DNA of 64,000 nt from the NCBI GenBank assembly GCA_050946935.1, contig JBMNVR010000001.1, positions 62,001 to 126,000 of the forward strand, given 5' to 3'. This document shows, piece by piece, positions 8,720-16,194 of this stretch (position 1 is the stretch's first letter; every line of letters begins with the position of its first letter). The translations under genes and the position numbers were made by a program. This stretch comes from UQRS01 sp050946935 (GTDB taxonomy: Bacteria > Bacillota > Clostridia > Oscillospirales > Acutalibacteraceae). A model generated the notes under the pieces. It saw only the letters and a program-made list of their open reading frames with translations. It was not told where the DNA came from and did not search any database.

Positions 8720-9640
8720 TCAGTCCGCAGCGGAGGGAATGGTTTTCTCCGGCAAAACAAACTGATCCCCGAGGATGCGGTCAAACGCGTCCGGCTCAAA
8801 CAGGGTATAGCCGCTGGCGTTGTAAAAGGTCATTTCGCCGAAAACGATCTGTCCGTCGATATTATAAAAATCCACGCGAACGTGCGGAAAGCCGGCGGCG
8901 AGGGTTTCGGCATACTCCACCATTAAATCGAAATTGGCCGGCTTTTCCAGCGGGGAGGTAATGGGATTATAATCCAAACGGCGATAGGGCATCTGGTTGA
9001 AGTCCCGGTCGAAAAAGCCGAGTTTTCCGTTTGCATGATTATCGGTATAATCAATCATGGTATAAAGACAGTATACTTTCCCGTCAAAGCAGAAGAATTT
9101 ATAATCCGGCAGATCGTTGTTCTTGTCCCGCGGCAGCAGTTTTTCAAAAATCAGCTTTGGTGGGATGTGGACATAGCACCATTCCCGTCCGAGGGAATGC
9201 CCCATGTTCCGAAACCATTTGGACGAAATATCCCGCAGATGATCCGCAGTTTCGTTTTTCTTATCGGATACAAAATAATTTGTGCCGGATCCGTTGTTTG
9301 CTTTCATGGCGAAGCTTTGCGGAAGGCTGTCCCACTCCACCTGATCGGGCGTGTCGTATACGGCGTAAAGGTCGTTGAGAATATGGCCCAGTCCGCGCTC
9401 TTCCACGAACCGGCGGACGGCGTATTTATCCGAGCATCGGGTAAGCAGATCGGTACGGTAGTAGAGCTTGTACCATTGAATTTTTTCGGTATATCTTTGC
9501 GGATTTTTCAAATGCAGTTTCCGCCCGGTTTTAAGCCGGTACTGGATTTTGAGCATCGGTTTGTCCGGAATAAAGTTGAACAGCCTGATGATCGAAACAC
9601 GCAGATTCCGGCTCTTTATAATTTTTTTGTAAAAATTCAT
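8720..9640 (-). CDS. TupA-like ATP-grasp protein
   Basis: 306 residues. The protein begins with an RxSIIRLFNFIPDKPMLKIQYRLKTGR-type segment and contains SFAMKANNGSGTN and PDYKFFCFDGK, followed by a late VRVDFYNIDGQIVFGEMTFYNASG block, the pattern of the teichuronopeptide TupA-like ATP-grasp family found in polysaccharide clusters. Family members are thought to attach amino acids or peptides to polysaccharide carboxyl groups. Here uronic acids made by the downstream dehydrogenase/epimerase pair would be natural acceptors, which is an inference. It starts at ATG 9640 behind GAGGAA. Confidence 0.82.
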   Translation of the reverse strand: MNFYKKIIKSRNLRVSIIRLFNFIPDKPMLKIQYRLKTGRKLHLKNPQRYTEKIQWYKLYYRTDLLTRCSDKYAVRRFVEERGLGHILNDLYAVYDTPDQVEWDSLPQSFAMKANNGSGTNYFVSDKKNETADHLRDISSKWFRNMGHSLGREWCYVHIPPKLIFEKLLPRDKNNDLPDYKFFCFDGKVYCLYTMIDYTDNHANGKLGFFDRDFNQMPYRRLDYNPITSPLEKPANFDLMVEYAETLAAGFPHVRVDFYNIDGQIVFGEMTFYNASGYTLFEPDAFDRILGDQFVLPEKTIPSAAD

Positions 9641-9649
9641 GGCGGTTCC

Positions 9650-10756
9650 TCAATATCCCAGGATTTTTTTCATACTTTGATTGACGATGTCCACGGCATA
9701 GACCTGTTTGCAGCGCGCATAGGATCGCTCTCCCATGGCGCGGCGCAGTTCCGGATCCCCCGCCAGATCGGCCATGCGGCGGGCAAGCGCCTCGGCGCTG
9801 CGCGGCTCCACCAGGAATCCGGTGTCCGAGTCGACAACCGCCTCCCTGCAGCCGGGCCAGTCGGTTGTAATGACCGCGCGCCCGCAGGACATCGCTTCCA
9901 GAATGGTGCGCGGAACGCCCTCCCTGTAATACGAGGGGAGGACAAACACGCTGCACGCCCGGTAAAAAGAGACCGGATCCTTGACCTCGCCCGGGAACTC
10001 GATCGAGCCGTCCGCGATATACGGTGCAATGTCGTCCTTTTGCAGCGCGCCGAGCGATGAGTCAAACCCGCCGAGCAGGATGCAGCGCGCTTCCGGGTGC
10101 TGCCGTCTGATTTCGCGGGCGGCGGCACAGTACTCCATCACGCCTTTTTCCCGGATGATGCGCCCGACCATCAGGAAAACGGGGGCGTCGGGCAGGTCGG
10201 TTTTTAAAAACCGTTCCATATTGACGCCCGAGCCATCTACCTTCTCGGCCTTGGCCGCGGGCAGATACCTGTCATCAACAAACTGGCGCAAATCGTCGCT
10301 GTTTTGAAAAATGACCTTCTCACAAGCCGCGAAAGCCCGTTTATACAATAGCTTTGTCAATCTGCGGACCGCCTTCGCTTTCAGGCTGTCGGAAGCGTAT
10401 ACCCGCCCAAGTCCGGTCACCATGGCGAAAATGTGCGGTACGCCGGCCGCCTTTGCCGCAAGGCTGCCATAGATCACCGGCTTGATGGTATAGCTGAAAA
10501 CAAGGTCGGGTTTTTGTTCTTTTATAATCCGCTTCAAAGCACGCAGATATTGCAGATCCCCTTTGATGCTGGTGTTGTCCTTGATTAGCGGAATCTCGAT
10601 AAACTCCCGCACACCGAGGGAAAGAATATCCTCAACAAAATCGCGGTTCGGGCCGGTAACCAGCACTTCGTGTCCGGCCGCGAGAATATCCCGAATCAGA
10701 TCCCCGCGGAAGTTGAAGACGGTTTTGTTTTTAGGGGAAACGATCAAAACTTTCAT
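9650..10756 (-). CDS. Glycosyltransferase family 4
   Basis: 368 residues from ATG 10756, whose ATGA overlaps the stop of the upstream dehydrogenase, showing translational coupling. The KNKTVFNFRGDLI start, the VTGLGRVY segment, GRIIREKGVMEY and the donor-site block YYREGVPRTILEAMSCGRAVITTD are typical of retaining GT4 enzymes related to CapM/PglA. It probably adds the second sugar onto the lipid-linked primer, as in similar operons; this role is inferred from operon position. Confidence 0.87.
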   Translation of the reverse strand: MKVLIVSPKNKTVFNFRGDLIRDILAAGHEVLVTGPNRDFVEDILSLGVREFIEIPLIKDNTSIKGDLQYLRALKRIIKEQKPDLVFSYTIKPVIYGSLAAKAAGVPHIFAMVTGLGRVYASDSLKAKAVRRLTKLLYKRAFAACEKVIFQNSDDLRQFVDDRYLPAAKAEKVDGSGVNMERFLKTDLPDAPVFLMVGRIIREKGVMEYCAAAREIRRQHPEARCILLGGFDSSLGALQKDDIAPYIADGSIEFPGEVKDPVSFYRACSVFVLPSYYREGVPRTILEAMSCGRAVITTDWPGCREAVVDSDTGFLVEPRSAEALARRMADLAGDPELRRAMGERSYARCKQVYAVDIVNQSMKKILGY

Positions 10757-11658
10757 AGGTTTTCTGCACACTCCAAATTCTTCAGAATCAGATTCCACAG
10801 CCGGGAGGGGTTGCCCTCGCCGACGAAGGCGTTGTGCGGGGATAGCAGCAGGTTGGGTATATCCCAGAAGGGATGCTCCGGCGGCAGCGGTTCCTCCTCG
10901 AACACGTCGAGCACAGCGCCGAGCAGCCGGGTTTGGAGTGCCGGGAGCAGGGCCGCCTCCTCCACAATCCGCCCGCGGGAGAGATTGACCAGTACCGCGC
11001 CCGGCTGCATGGCGGCGAAGGCGGCCTCGCCGAACATGCCTTCGGTTTGCGGCGTGAGAGGCAGCGTGAGCACAACAATATCGCAGTGCGGCAGGGTTTC
11101 ATACAGCGCGCTGAGCGGCAGCACCGATGAGAAACCCGACGCTTGTACCGGCGCAAGATCGATGCCCAGCACCCGACAGCCAAAGGCGGCAAAGCGGATG
11201 GCGCATTCCGTCCCGACGCTGCCGCACCCGAGGATGCAGACCGTTTTTCCCGAAAGCTCCAACAGGCCGCGGTGCTTTTGCCATATGTGGGCGGCCTGAT
11301 TCTTTATAAAAAAGCGGGTTTGCTTATACAACTGCAATACCCCGGACAGGGCGAACTCCGCCATCGGGAGGCTGTACACCCCGCGGGCGGTGTGCCACCG
11401 GATGCCGCGGCGTTCGACCTCCTCCACAGGGAGGCGGTCGAACCCGGCGCTGGTTAGCTGGATATATTTTAAGTTTGAAAACTTGTCTATCGAATGATTG
11501 AGAAATATTCCGTTTCCAATTATTCCTTCAATATATTCACAGGGACAAGGAATGTCGCTTTTTTCGTTCTGGAGAAAGACTACCTTATGCCCTAACGCTT
11601 CGATTTCAGCAATATGCTCTTCAGCATTTCCCCAGGCACCAGTAATCAATATATTCAT
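10753..11658 (-). CDS. D-isomer-specific 2-hydroxyacid dehydrogenase
   Basis: 301 residues. The NAD-binding motif LGCGSVG, and the catalytic Arg (in LSRGRIVEE), Glu (FEEEPL) and His (LSPHNA) of the D-2-hydroxyacid dehydrogenase family are all present. It is somewhat shorter than the usual ~320. It sits between an HpcH-type aldolase gene and a GT4 gene inside the EPS operon, so it may make or reduce a 2-oxo/2-hydroxy acid used to decorate the polymer; that is an inference. Confidence 0.85.
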   Translation of the reverse strand: MNILITGAWGNAEEHIAEIEALGHKVVFLQNEKSDIPCPCEYIEGIIGNGIFLNHSIDKFSNLKYIQLTSAGFDRLPVEEVERRGIRWHTARGVYSLPMAEFALSGVLQLYKQTRFFIKNQAAHIWQKHRGLLELSGKTVCILGCGSVGTECAIRFAAFGCRVLGIDLAPVQASGFSSVLPLSALYETLPHCDIVVLTLPLTPQTEGMFGEAAFAAMQPGAVLVNLSRGRIVEEAALLPALQTRLLGAVLDVFEEEPLPPEHPFWDIPNLLLSPHNAFVGEGNPSRLWNLILKNLECAENL

Positions 11659-11688
11659 GAATTCCCCCCTCCCGAACGAATTCAGCAG

Positions 11689-12522
11689 CTAAAGCTGCCT
11701 TCTTTTTACTGCAGCTACAGCCTCTGCAACCTTGTTTTTATTATTTTCAAAAAACCCGCTGTGTACAGCCACGCTCTTCTCGAACTCTCTTATTTCCCTC
11801 AAACCATTCACAAAGGTAGAACTGATAACCCCCATGTGATGGATCTTATCCGCATTGCAAAAACTTCGGGACAGAATTGCACGTGTCGATCCAAGGCGGT
11901 AATGCTCTATTATAACCTTCTCCGACGGCAGCGTTCCGTTGCCGAGTGACGCTATCCCGCCGAAGCCGTAAAAAATCCCTTTCTTTTTGAACTTGTAACA
12001 CAGATCTTCAACTGTCCCACTAGCAAGAAGCTCGAACATGAATGTCATGCCATAGCCCAGGCTCAGGTCGTTCAGGCCTATATAAATTTCATCCATATCC
12101 AACTTCAAAATATCGTCAATTACGGCTACAGCCTCCGGCGTTTCCACCAAAGGCATTGTCTTTGCTCGTCCGTCAACAAGACGGAGGAATTTCTCAACTT
12201 CTGCGGCCGTCTTAAAATATGGGAGCATTAAAACTTTTGCCCCATTTTCAATTGCAATGTTTATTTCTGCCTCTGATGAAATGTATTCGCTGGTGGCTTC
12301 ATGTATTGGATTAACCCTGACAAGCAACTCCGCTGTTGTAATAGCTTCGGAAATTGCTTTGACATCGCCCAATGTATGGTGACTTTGAACCGTATCCATA
12401 CCACCCTGGCGCTGTGCCTTTCCGATATATTCCATATCAACAAAGATGCGGTCCACCCCTGCTGTCTCAGCAATTTGGGCTATCTCCGGTCGATTCGTTA
12501 TGTACATCAAATTCAATGCCAT
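11689..12522 (-). CDS. HpcH/HpaI-type aldolase (citrate-lyase beta-like family)
   Basis: 277 residues. The TIM-barrel markers of the HpcH/HpaI family are visible: VDRIFVDMEYIGK near the start, LLVRVNP, GAKVLMLPYFKTAAEVE, PLVETPEAV and YIGLNDLSL. Members carry out metal-dependent aldol cleavage or condensation with pyruvate. The ATG overlaps the TAA of the sugar transferase by one base (TAATG). Its place in a polysaccharide operon with a hydroxyacid dehydrogenase suggests synthesis of a non-sugar substituent. Confidence 0.82.
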   Translation of the reverse strand: MALNLMYITNRPEIAQIAETAGVDRIFVDMEYIGKAQRQGGMDTVQSHHTLGDVKAISEAITTAELLVRVNPIHEATSEYISSEAEINIAIENGAKVLMLPYFKTAAEVEKFLRLVDGRAKTMPLVETPEAVAVIDDILKLDMDEIYIGLNDLSLGYGMTFMFELLASGTVEDLCYKFKKKGIFYGFGGIASLGNGTLPSEKVIIEHYRLGSTRAILSRSFCNADKIHHMGVISSTFVNGLREIREFEKSVAVHSGFFENNKNKVAEAVAAVKRRQL

Positions 12523-13157
12523 TACTTTGCCACTCTTTCTCTCTCCTCTGAATTCACTGAAACTGTCGCACCGACATTCTCGTTATCAGCATTTGTGAAA
12601 ACCTTAAATACTGTCATAAACAAAATCTTTATATCAAGAATGAATGAACAATGCTCTGAATACCAAACATTCATGGCAATACGGTCATGCCATTCAACGG
12701 TTTTTCTGCCGTGAACCTGCGCCCAGCCGGTGATACCCGGGCGGACGTCGAACATTTTCTTTTGCTCGTCGGTGTATTCTTCATACGGCCAGGGGTGATA
12801 GGTGAGGGGCGGCCGCGGACCGATCAGAGCCATATCGCCCCGCAGGATATTCAGCAATTGCGGCAACTCGTCAAGACTGGTCGCCCGGAGAACGCGCCCC
12901 ACCCGGGTGACGCGACTGTCCCCCTTCCCGGAATAGACGCCGCTGCCGGTAGACTCAGCTCCGACGCACATGGAACGGAATTTTAAAATCCGAAAGACCC
13001 TGCCGTCCTTTCCAATCCGGTTCTGCCGGAAGAGCGCCGGGCCGGGAGAGTCCATTTTGACCGCCGCCGCCAAAATCAGCATCGGAACAGCCAGCAGAAT
13101 CAGGCCGACCGCGGACAGCAGACAGTCGATCGCCCGTTTAAGAAAGCGTTTATACAT
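12522..13157 (-). CDS. Initiating sugar-phosphate transferase (undecaprenyl-phosphate)
   Basis: 211 residues from ATG 13157; an in-frame TTG at 13178 is possible but has a weaker ribosome site. One N-terminal membrane segment (residues about 9-31) is followed by KMDSPGPALFRQNRIGKDG, ILKFRSM, SLDELPQLLNILRGDM and GITGWAQVHGR, the hallmarks of the small WcaJ/WbaP-type transferases. It transfers a sugar-1-phosphate to undecaprenyl phosphate and starts repeat-unit assembly. It is the first gene of the operon, 250 nt after a consensus promoter. Confidence 0.92.
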   Translation of the reverse strand: MYKRFLKRAIDCLLSAVGLILLAVPMLILAAAVKMDSPGPALFRQNRIGKDGRVFRILKFRSMCVGAESTGSGVYSGKGDSRVTRVGRVLRATSLDELPQLLNILRGDMALIGPRPPLTYHPWPYEEYTDEQKKMFDVRPGITGWAQVHGRKTVEWHDRIAMNVWYSEHCSFILDIKILFMTVFKVFTNADNENVGATVSVNSEERERVAK

Positions 13158-13225
13158 AGATATCAACCTACCAGACAAAGAATAGAAAATGATAGATCCT
13201 TAACATATTCAGAGGGTTTATTGAT

Positions 13226-13271
13226 TCCGCGCCCGGCACACGCTGCATGTTGCAAAATCCGGCGGCGCGGA
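13226..13271 (-). promoter_or_regulatory. Hairpin in the EPS operon leader
   Basis: Eight-bp arms TCCGCGCC and GGCGCGGA (extended by a bulged CGG/CCG) enclose about 30 nt in the ~240-nt untranslated leader between the promoter and the first gene. No U-run follows, so it is not a simple terminator; a regulatory leader role is possible. Confidence 0.4.
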
Positions 13272-13406
13272 TTGAAATTTCCCCAAATGCTTCATGGATT
13301 CTAACGGCTTGCACCGTCCGTTTTTTGGGGGGCGTTCATCCTGCCGTTGAAAGCGCAAACACCATGAGGATACGGGCGGTTTGAGCAAATTGTATATTTA
13401 CTAATC

Positions 13407-13435
13407 ATTGTATTATGAAAACGGATATTTGTCAA
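13407..13435 (-). promoter_or_regulatory. Consensus promoter of the EPS operon
   Basis: On the minus strand, TTGACA (13430-13435) and TACAAT (13407-13412) are separated by exactly 17 nt. Transcription would start near 13400 and enter the polysaccharide operon after a ~240-nt leader. Confidence 0.8.
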
Positions 13436-13696
13436 CAAGCCGGGGCAGGAACTTGATAGAATCACCTGGACCGATCGGGAAATTCGGACGGAACACCGGC
13501 AGTTATAGTGTAGATGTTTCGCTTTCGGGGATCCTACAATATTGCGGTTGTGCAAAAGGTCTGGCCGGTGCATCCGCCGCGTCGGAGAGATTTGGATATT
13601 TTTTCTTTGGGAGCCGATTTCTCCATTCGCATATTTTGCCGATTCTGACAAACAATAGCTATATCAAAAAGCATCAAGCAAGGAGAGATCATATAT

Positions 13697-13870
13697 ATGA
13701 AAGCAACAGGAATCGTTCGAAGAATCGACGATCTCGGCCGGGTGGTCATTCCGAAAGAGATTCGCCGCACCATGCGGATCCGGGAAGGCGACCCGTCACA
13801 GATAACATTGACACCATTCATGAAGTTTAAAACAGCCGTAAATTCACTGAAAAACAGGCTGGGAAAGTAA
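13697..13870 (+). CDS. spoVT: spoVT 5' segment (codons 1-31 plus element-derived tail)
   Basis: Starts at ATG 13697 behind AAGGAG. The first 33 codons read MKATGIVRRIDDLGRVVIPK, then EIRRTMRIREGDP, nearly identical to the AbrB-like DNA-binding start of SpoVT, the forespore/late-sporulation transcription regulator. After the GAC codon at 13790 the sequence departs from SpoVT and ends at TAA 13868 after 57 residues, so the integrated form encodes only part of the DNA-binding domain. The missing 3' portion (codon 32 onward) is found at 30809-31255. A possible SigG-like promoter (CGCATA at 13628, CAAACAATA at 13649, 15-nt spacing) lies upstream but is weak. Confidence 0.93.
   Translation: MKATGIVRRIDDLGRVVIPKEIRRTMRIREGDPSQITLTPFMKFKTAVNSLKNRLGK
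13787..13813 (+). other. attL: left recombination site of the spoVT element
   Basis: Host-side core GGCGACCCG (13787-13795) is followed by a 5-nt spacer and the arm GATAACATTGACA (13801-13813). The arm is the exact inverse complement of the arm at the right end (30787-30799), and the core matches GGTGACCCG at 30806-30814 in 8 of 9 bases. The symmetry centre of the joined site falls at the GA dinucleotide 13790-13791. Confidence 0.88.
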
Positions 13871-13886
13871 GAAAGGAGTCAAAGTT

Positions 13887-14261
13887 GTGGAAAAATCACT
13901 ATTCGAACAAATGGGAGGTACATACAGACAAGTGGGAGATTATCTGATCCCGAATCTGGAGCTTCCGCCGCAGGACAATCGCCCCATTGGAATATGGGGA
14001 CAGCGACATCTGAGATATATCAAGCAGAACAAAAAGAGTCTGTATATCGAGCTAAAAATGTCTGGCAAGCTGAACGATCACCTTGCTGATGTCAACGAAG
14101 AAGCTGAAGAAATGTTTTCTCGGCTGGTAAAACAGATGGCCGAGAAGCAAGGTGTTACTGAACAACTGAAGGCCGAGAACCAAATGAACTGGGTTGGACG
14201 GATGAATTGTATACGAAATCAAGCAACAGAAATTATTAATAACGAACTCATATACGCATAA
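13887..14261 (+). CDS. tnpV: TnpV transposon-encoded protein
   Basis: 124 residues from GTG 13887, preceded by AAAGGAG. The MEKSLFEQMGGTY start, PNLELPPQDNRPIGIWGQRH and the C-terminal MNWVGRMNCIRNQATEI block match TnpV, a small protein of unknown function found next to large serine recombinase genes in Tn4451-type elements. In the circular form of this element the gene would lie directly downstream of the recombinase, the same arrangement as tnpX-tnpV. Its role is not known. Confidence 0.85.
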   Translation: MEKSLFEQMGGTYRQVGDYLIPNLELPPQDNRPIGIWGQRHLRYIKQNKKSLYIELKMSGKLNDHLADVNEEAEEMFSRLVKQMAEKQGVTEQLKAENQMNWVGRMNCIRNQATEIINNELIYA

Positions 14262-14262
14262 A

Positions 14263-14300
14263 AATAATGGCGGCAGATAATTCTGTCGCCATTATTTTTT
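14263..14300. terminator. Bidirectional terminator between tnpV and XRE gene
   Basis: A 14-bp stem (AATAATGGCGGCAG / CTGTCGCCATTATT) with a 6-nt loop is flanked by an A-run on the left and T-run on the right, so it can end transcripts from both converging genes. It overlaps the stop of the minus-strand gene. Confidence 0.85.
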
Positions 14301-14609
14301 AAGGCCTTTTGCTATTGCAATTAGATGATCTAATTGCTCCGAATCTAAATGCTTAGCTATTTTGAGTAAGTCATTTGCCTTACTTGGATTTACAGATGAG
14401 TCATCGAAAAATTCGCTTGGGGTTATACCTAAGTATTCGCAAATATAAATTATGCCGTCTAATGAAGGCTTTGATTTTCCTGTTTCTATGTTATTAATAT
14501 ATCCAGGGTTTTGTCCGATTGATAAACTCATGTCTCGTGCAGAAACACCTTTTGATTCCCGTAGTTTTGCCAACCGAAGTGCAAAATCTTCTGAAGTCAC
14601 ATTAATCAC
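14292..14609 (-). CDS. XRE-family helix-turn-helix regulator
   Basis: 105 residues. Residues about 10-64 form a Cro/C1-type helix-turn-helix (LAKLRESKGVSARDMSLSIG, GYINNIETGKSKPSLDGI, YLGITPSEFF), followed by a short C-terminal helical region. It is transcribed away from the SLOG/channel block. A perfect 12-bp palindrome in its upstream region is a candidate operator, suggesting self-regulation and possibly control of the divergent genes. Confidence 0.88.
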   Translation of the reverse strand: MINVTSEDFALRLAKLRESKGVSARDMSLSIGQNPGYINNIETGKSKPSLDGIIYICEYLGITPSEFFDDSSVNPSKANDLLKIAKHLDSEQLDHLIAIAKGLKK

Positions 14610-14642
14610 CGCCTTTATTATATTCTAACCTATATATAAGGC

Positions 14643-14654
14643 GATAATATTATC
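14643..14654. promoter_or_regulatory. Palindromic operator candidate between XRE and SLOG genes
   Basis: GATAATATTATC is a perfect 12-bp palindrome located between the divergent XRE gene and the promoter at 14673-14701. Position fits an operator for the XRE protein; binding is not shown. Confidence 0.45.
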
Positions 14655-14672
14655 CAACAAGCTGCAATTATA

Positions 14673-14701
14673 TTGAAATAACATCTGATAGATGATATAA
14701 T
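14673..14701 (+). promoter_or_regulatory. Promoter of the SLOG gene
   Basis: TTGAAA (14673-14678) and TATAAT (14696-14701) are separated by 17 nt, about 40 nt upstream of the TTG start at 14740. Confidence 0.7.
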
Positions 14702-14739
14702 AAAGATATTATTGGATTTTATCAAACAGTGGTGATTTT

Positions 14740-15201
14740 TTGACTATATATACGGTATGCTTTTTTGGACATCGATATGTCGATGAGCCGATTAGCATTG
14801 ATTCGCAGCTTTATGAGTTAATTTGCAATTTAATACGAAATAAAGAATATGTGGATTTTCTGATAGGTCGCGATGGTGACTTTGATCAACTTGCATCCTC
14901 GGCTATTATTAGGGCAAAGAAAAATATTTTTGACGCAAACAGTTCACATGTATGGGTAATGCCTTATGCAAGAGCAGAATACATCAACAATTCTAAAGAT
15001 TATGACGAATATTATGACGCAGTGGAAATATGCGAAAGATCTGCTGAATGTCATCCAAAGGCAGCTATTGCTATACGTAATCAATATATGATTGATCGGT
15101 CAGATCTCTGCGTATTTTACGTGAAGCATAATTATGGCGGAGCATGGAATGCCCTAAAATATGCTGAAAAGCTTGAGAAAAACAAAATTCTACTCGAATG
15201 A
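14740..15201 (+). CDS. SLOG-fold (YpsA/DUF1273-like) protein
   Basis: 153 residues starting at TTG 14740 behind GTGGTG. The start TVCFFGHR, the GRDGDFDQLASSA loop and the late NQYMIDRSD segment followed by GGAWNALKYAEKL resemble the SLOG superfamily (DprA/YpsA-like Rossmannoid proteins). SLOG proteins bind nucleotides or their derivatives, and many occur in bacterial conflict systems. It lies just upstream of a K+ channel gene with its own promoter. Ligand and activity are unknown. Confidence 0.65.
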   Translation: MTIYTVCFFGHRYVDEPISIDSQLYELICNLIRNKEYVDFLIGRDGDFDQLASSAIIRAKKNIFDANSSHVWVMPYARAEYINNSKDYDEYYDAVEICERSAECHPKAAIAIRNQYMIDRSDLCVFYVKHNYGGAWNALKYAEKLEKNKILLE

Positions 15202-15213
15202 AAGCAATGCATC

Positions 15214-15242
15214 TTGACAATCGTAAACATTTGTAGTATGAT
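15214..15242 (+). promoter_or_regulatory. Strong promoter of the channel/zinc-ribbon operon
   Basis: TTGACA (15214-15219), 17-nt spacer, TATGAT (15237-15242). Transcription would start near 15249, which excludes the upstream TTG codon as a start and supports GTG 15268. Confidence 0.8.
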
Positions 15243-15267
15243 TGTATCAATCAAGGTGGTGAAGTGC

Positions 15268-15981
15268 GTGCGTCAGCGTATTTTTAAATTAGTTGAGGTT
15301 GCAGACGAAAACGATAGAGTAAGCAATATTTATGATATTGGAATGATGATCACAATTATTGCAAGCCTTATTCCTCTCGCTTTTAAGTCAACAAATATCG
15401 TATTTGAATGGCTCGACTATATAACAGTTGTCATTTTTATAATTGATTACATACTTCGTCTGATAACAGCCGACTATAAACTGTCCGGTCAAAAGGCAAA
15501 GGCTTTTATTATTTATCCGTTTACTCCGATGGCTATTATTGATTTGTTGTCAATTTTGCCCTCTGTTACAATGCTGAATAGCGGATTTAAGCTTTTGAAA
15601 TTGTTTAGACTTCTGCGTACCTTTAGAGTATTAAGAGCGTTGAAATTTTTAAGATATTCTAAAAGCTTTGTTATTATTGCAAATGTCTTTAAAAAGCAAA
15701 AGCGCGTACTCAGCGCAGTTGCAACCTTAGCAGTTGCGTACGTGTTGATATCAGCTCTTGTGATTTTCAATGTTGAACCGGAATCGTTTAATTCGTTTTT
15801 TGATGCTATTTATTGGGCAACAGTTTCCCTTACCACCATGGGATATGGAGATATTTATCCTGTGACTACTATCGGAAGAATTGTAACTATGGTTTCATCG
15901 ATATTCGGAATTGCAATTATTGCGTTACCGTCAGGCATAATAACAGCAGGTTATCTTGATGAAATCAAGAGAAAAGACTAA
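15268..15981 (+). CDS. Voltage-gated K+ channel-like ion channel
   Basis: 237 residues from GTG 15268 with AAGGTGGTG upstream; the longer open frame starts inside the promoter and is rejected. Six membrane segments fit a Kv-type channel: a charged S4 helix (LFRLLRTFRVLRALKFLR), and a pore with the K+ selectivity filter TTMGYGD. The start RQRIFKLVEVADENDRVSNIYD is typical of bacterial KvAP-like channels. It is first in a ~7.7-kb operon of membrane and zinc-ribbon genes. A channel in a defence-like cassette could depolarise the cell, which is speculation. Confidence 0.87.
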   Translation: MRQRIFKLVEVADENDRVSNIYDIGMMITIIASLIPLAFKSTNIVFEWLDYITVVIFIIDYILRLITADYKLSGQKAKAFIIYPFTPMAIIDLLSILPSVTMLNSGFKLLKLFRLLRTFRVLRALKFLRYSKSFVIIANVFKKQKRVLSAVATLAVAYVLISALVIFNVEPESFNSFFDAIYWATVSLTTMGYGDIYPVTTIGRIVTMVSSIFGIAIIALPSGIITAGYLDEIKRKD

Positions 15982-15996
15982 TTGGAGGTGCTGAAA

Positions 15997-16194
15997 TTGG
16001 CAGGTAAAAAATTAGTAATACCGTCGAAAAAATATAAAGGTGATACCTCTGTTGTATCGGCACGTTTACCTAATGAAATGATTAAAGATTTAGATAACAT
16101 TGCCGAAAGCACCGGAAGGAACAGAAACGAAATCATTATGATGTGTCTCGAATATGCTATCGACAACCTTGACACAGACGGAAAAGAGGAATAA
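15997..16194 (+). CDS. Ribbon-helix-helix (CopG/Arc-type) protein
   Basis: 65 residues from TTG 15997, preceded by GGAGG at 8-9 nt. The core VVSARLPNEMIKDLDNIAESTGRNRNEIIMMCLEYAI is a short ribbon-helix-helix DNA-binding unit: one beta strand followed by two helices. A small basic N-terminal arm precedes it. Encoded between the channel and membrane genes, it may regulate the operon or act as an antidote-like component; no operator was identified. Confidence 0.75.
   Translation: MAGKKLVIPSKKYKGDTSVVSARLPNEMIKDLDNIAESTGRNRNEIIMMCLEYAIDNLDTDGKEE

Noticed and set aside
15214..15267. Start of the K+ channel at TTG 15214
   Set aside because: This codon is part of the -35 box of the promoter, upstream of the expected transcript start.
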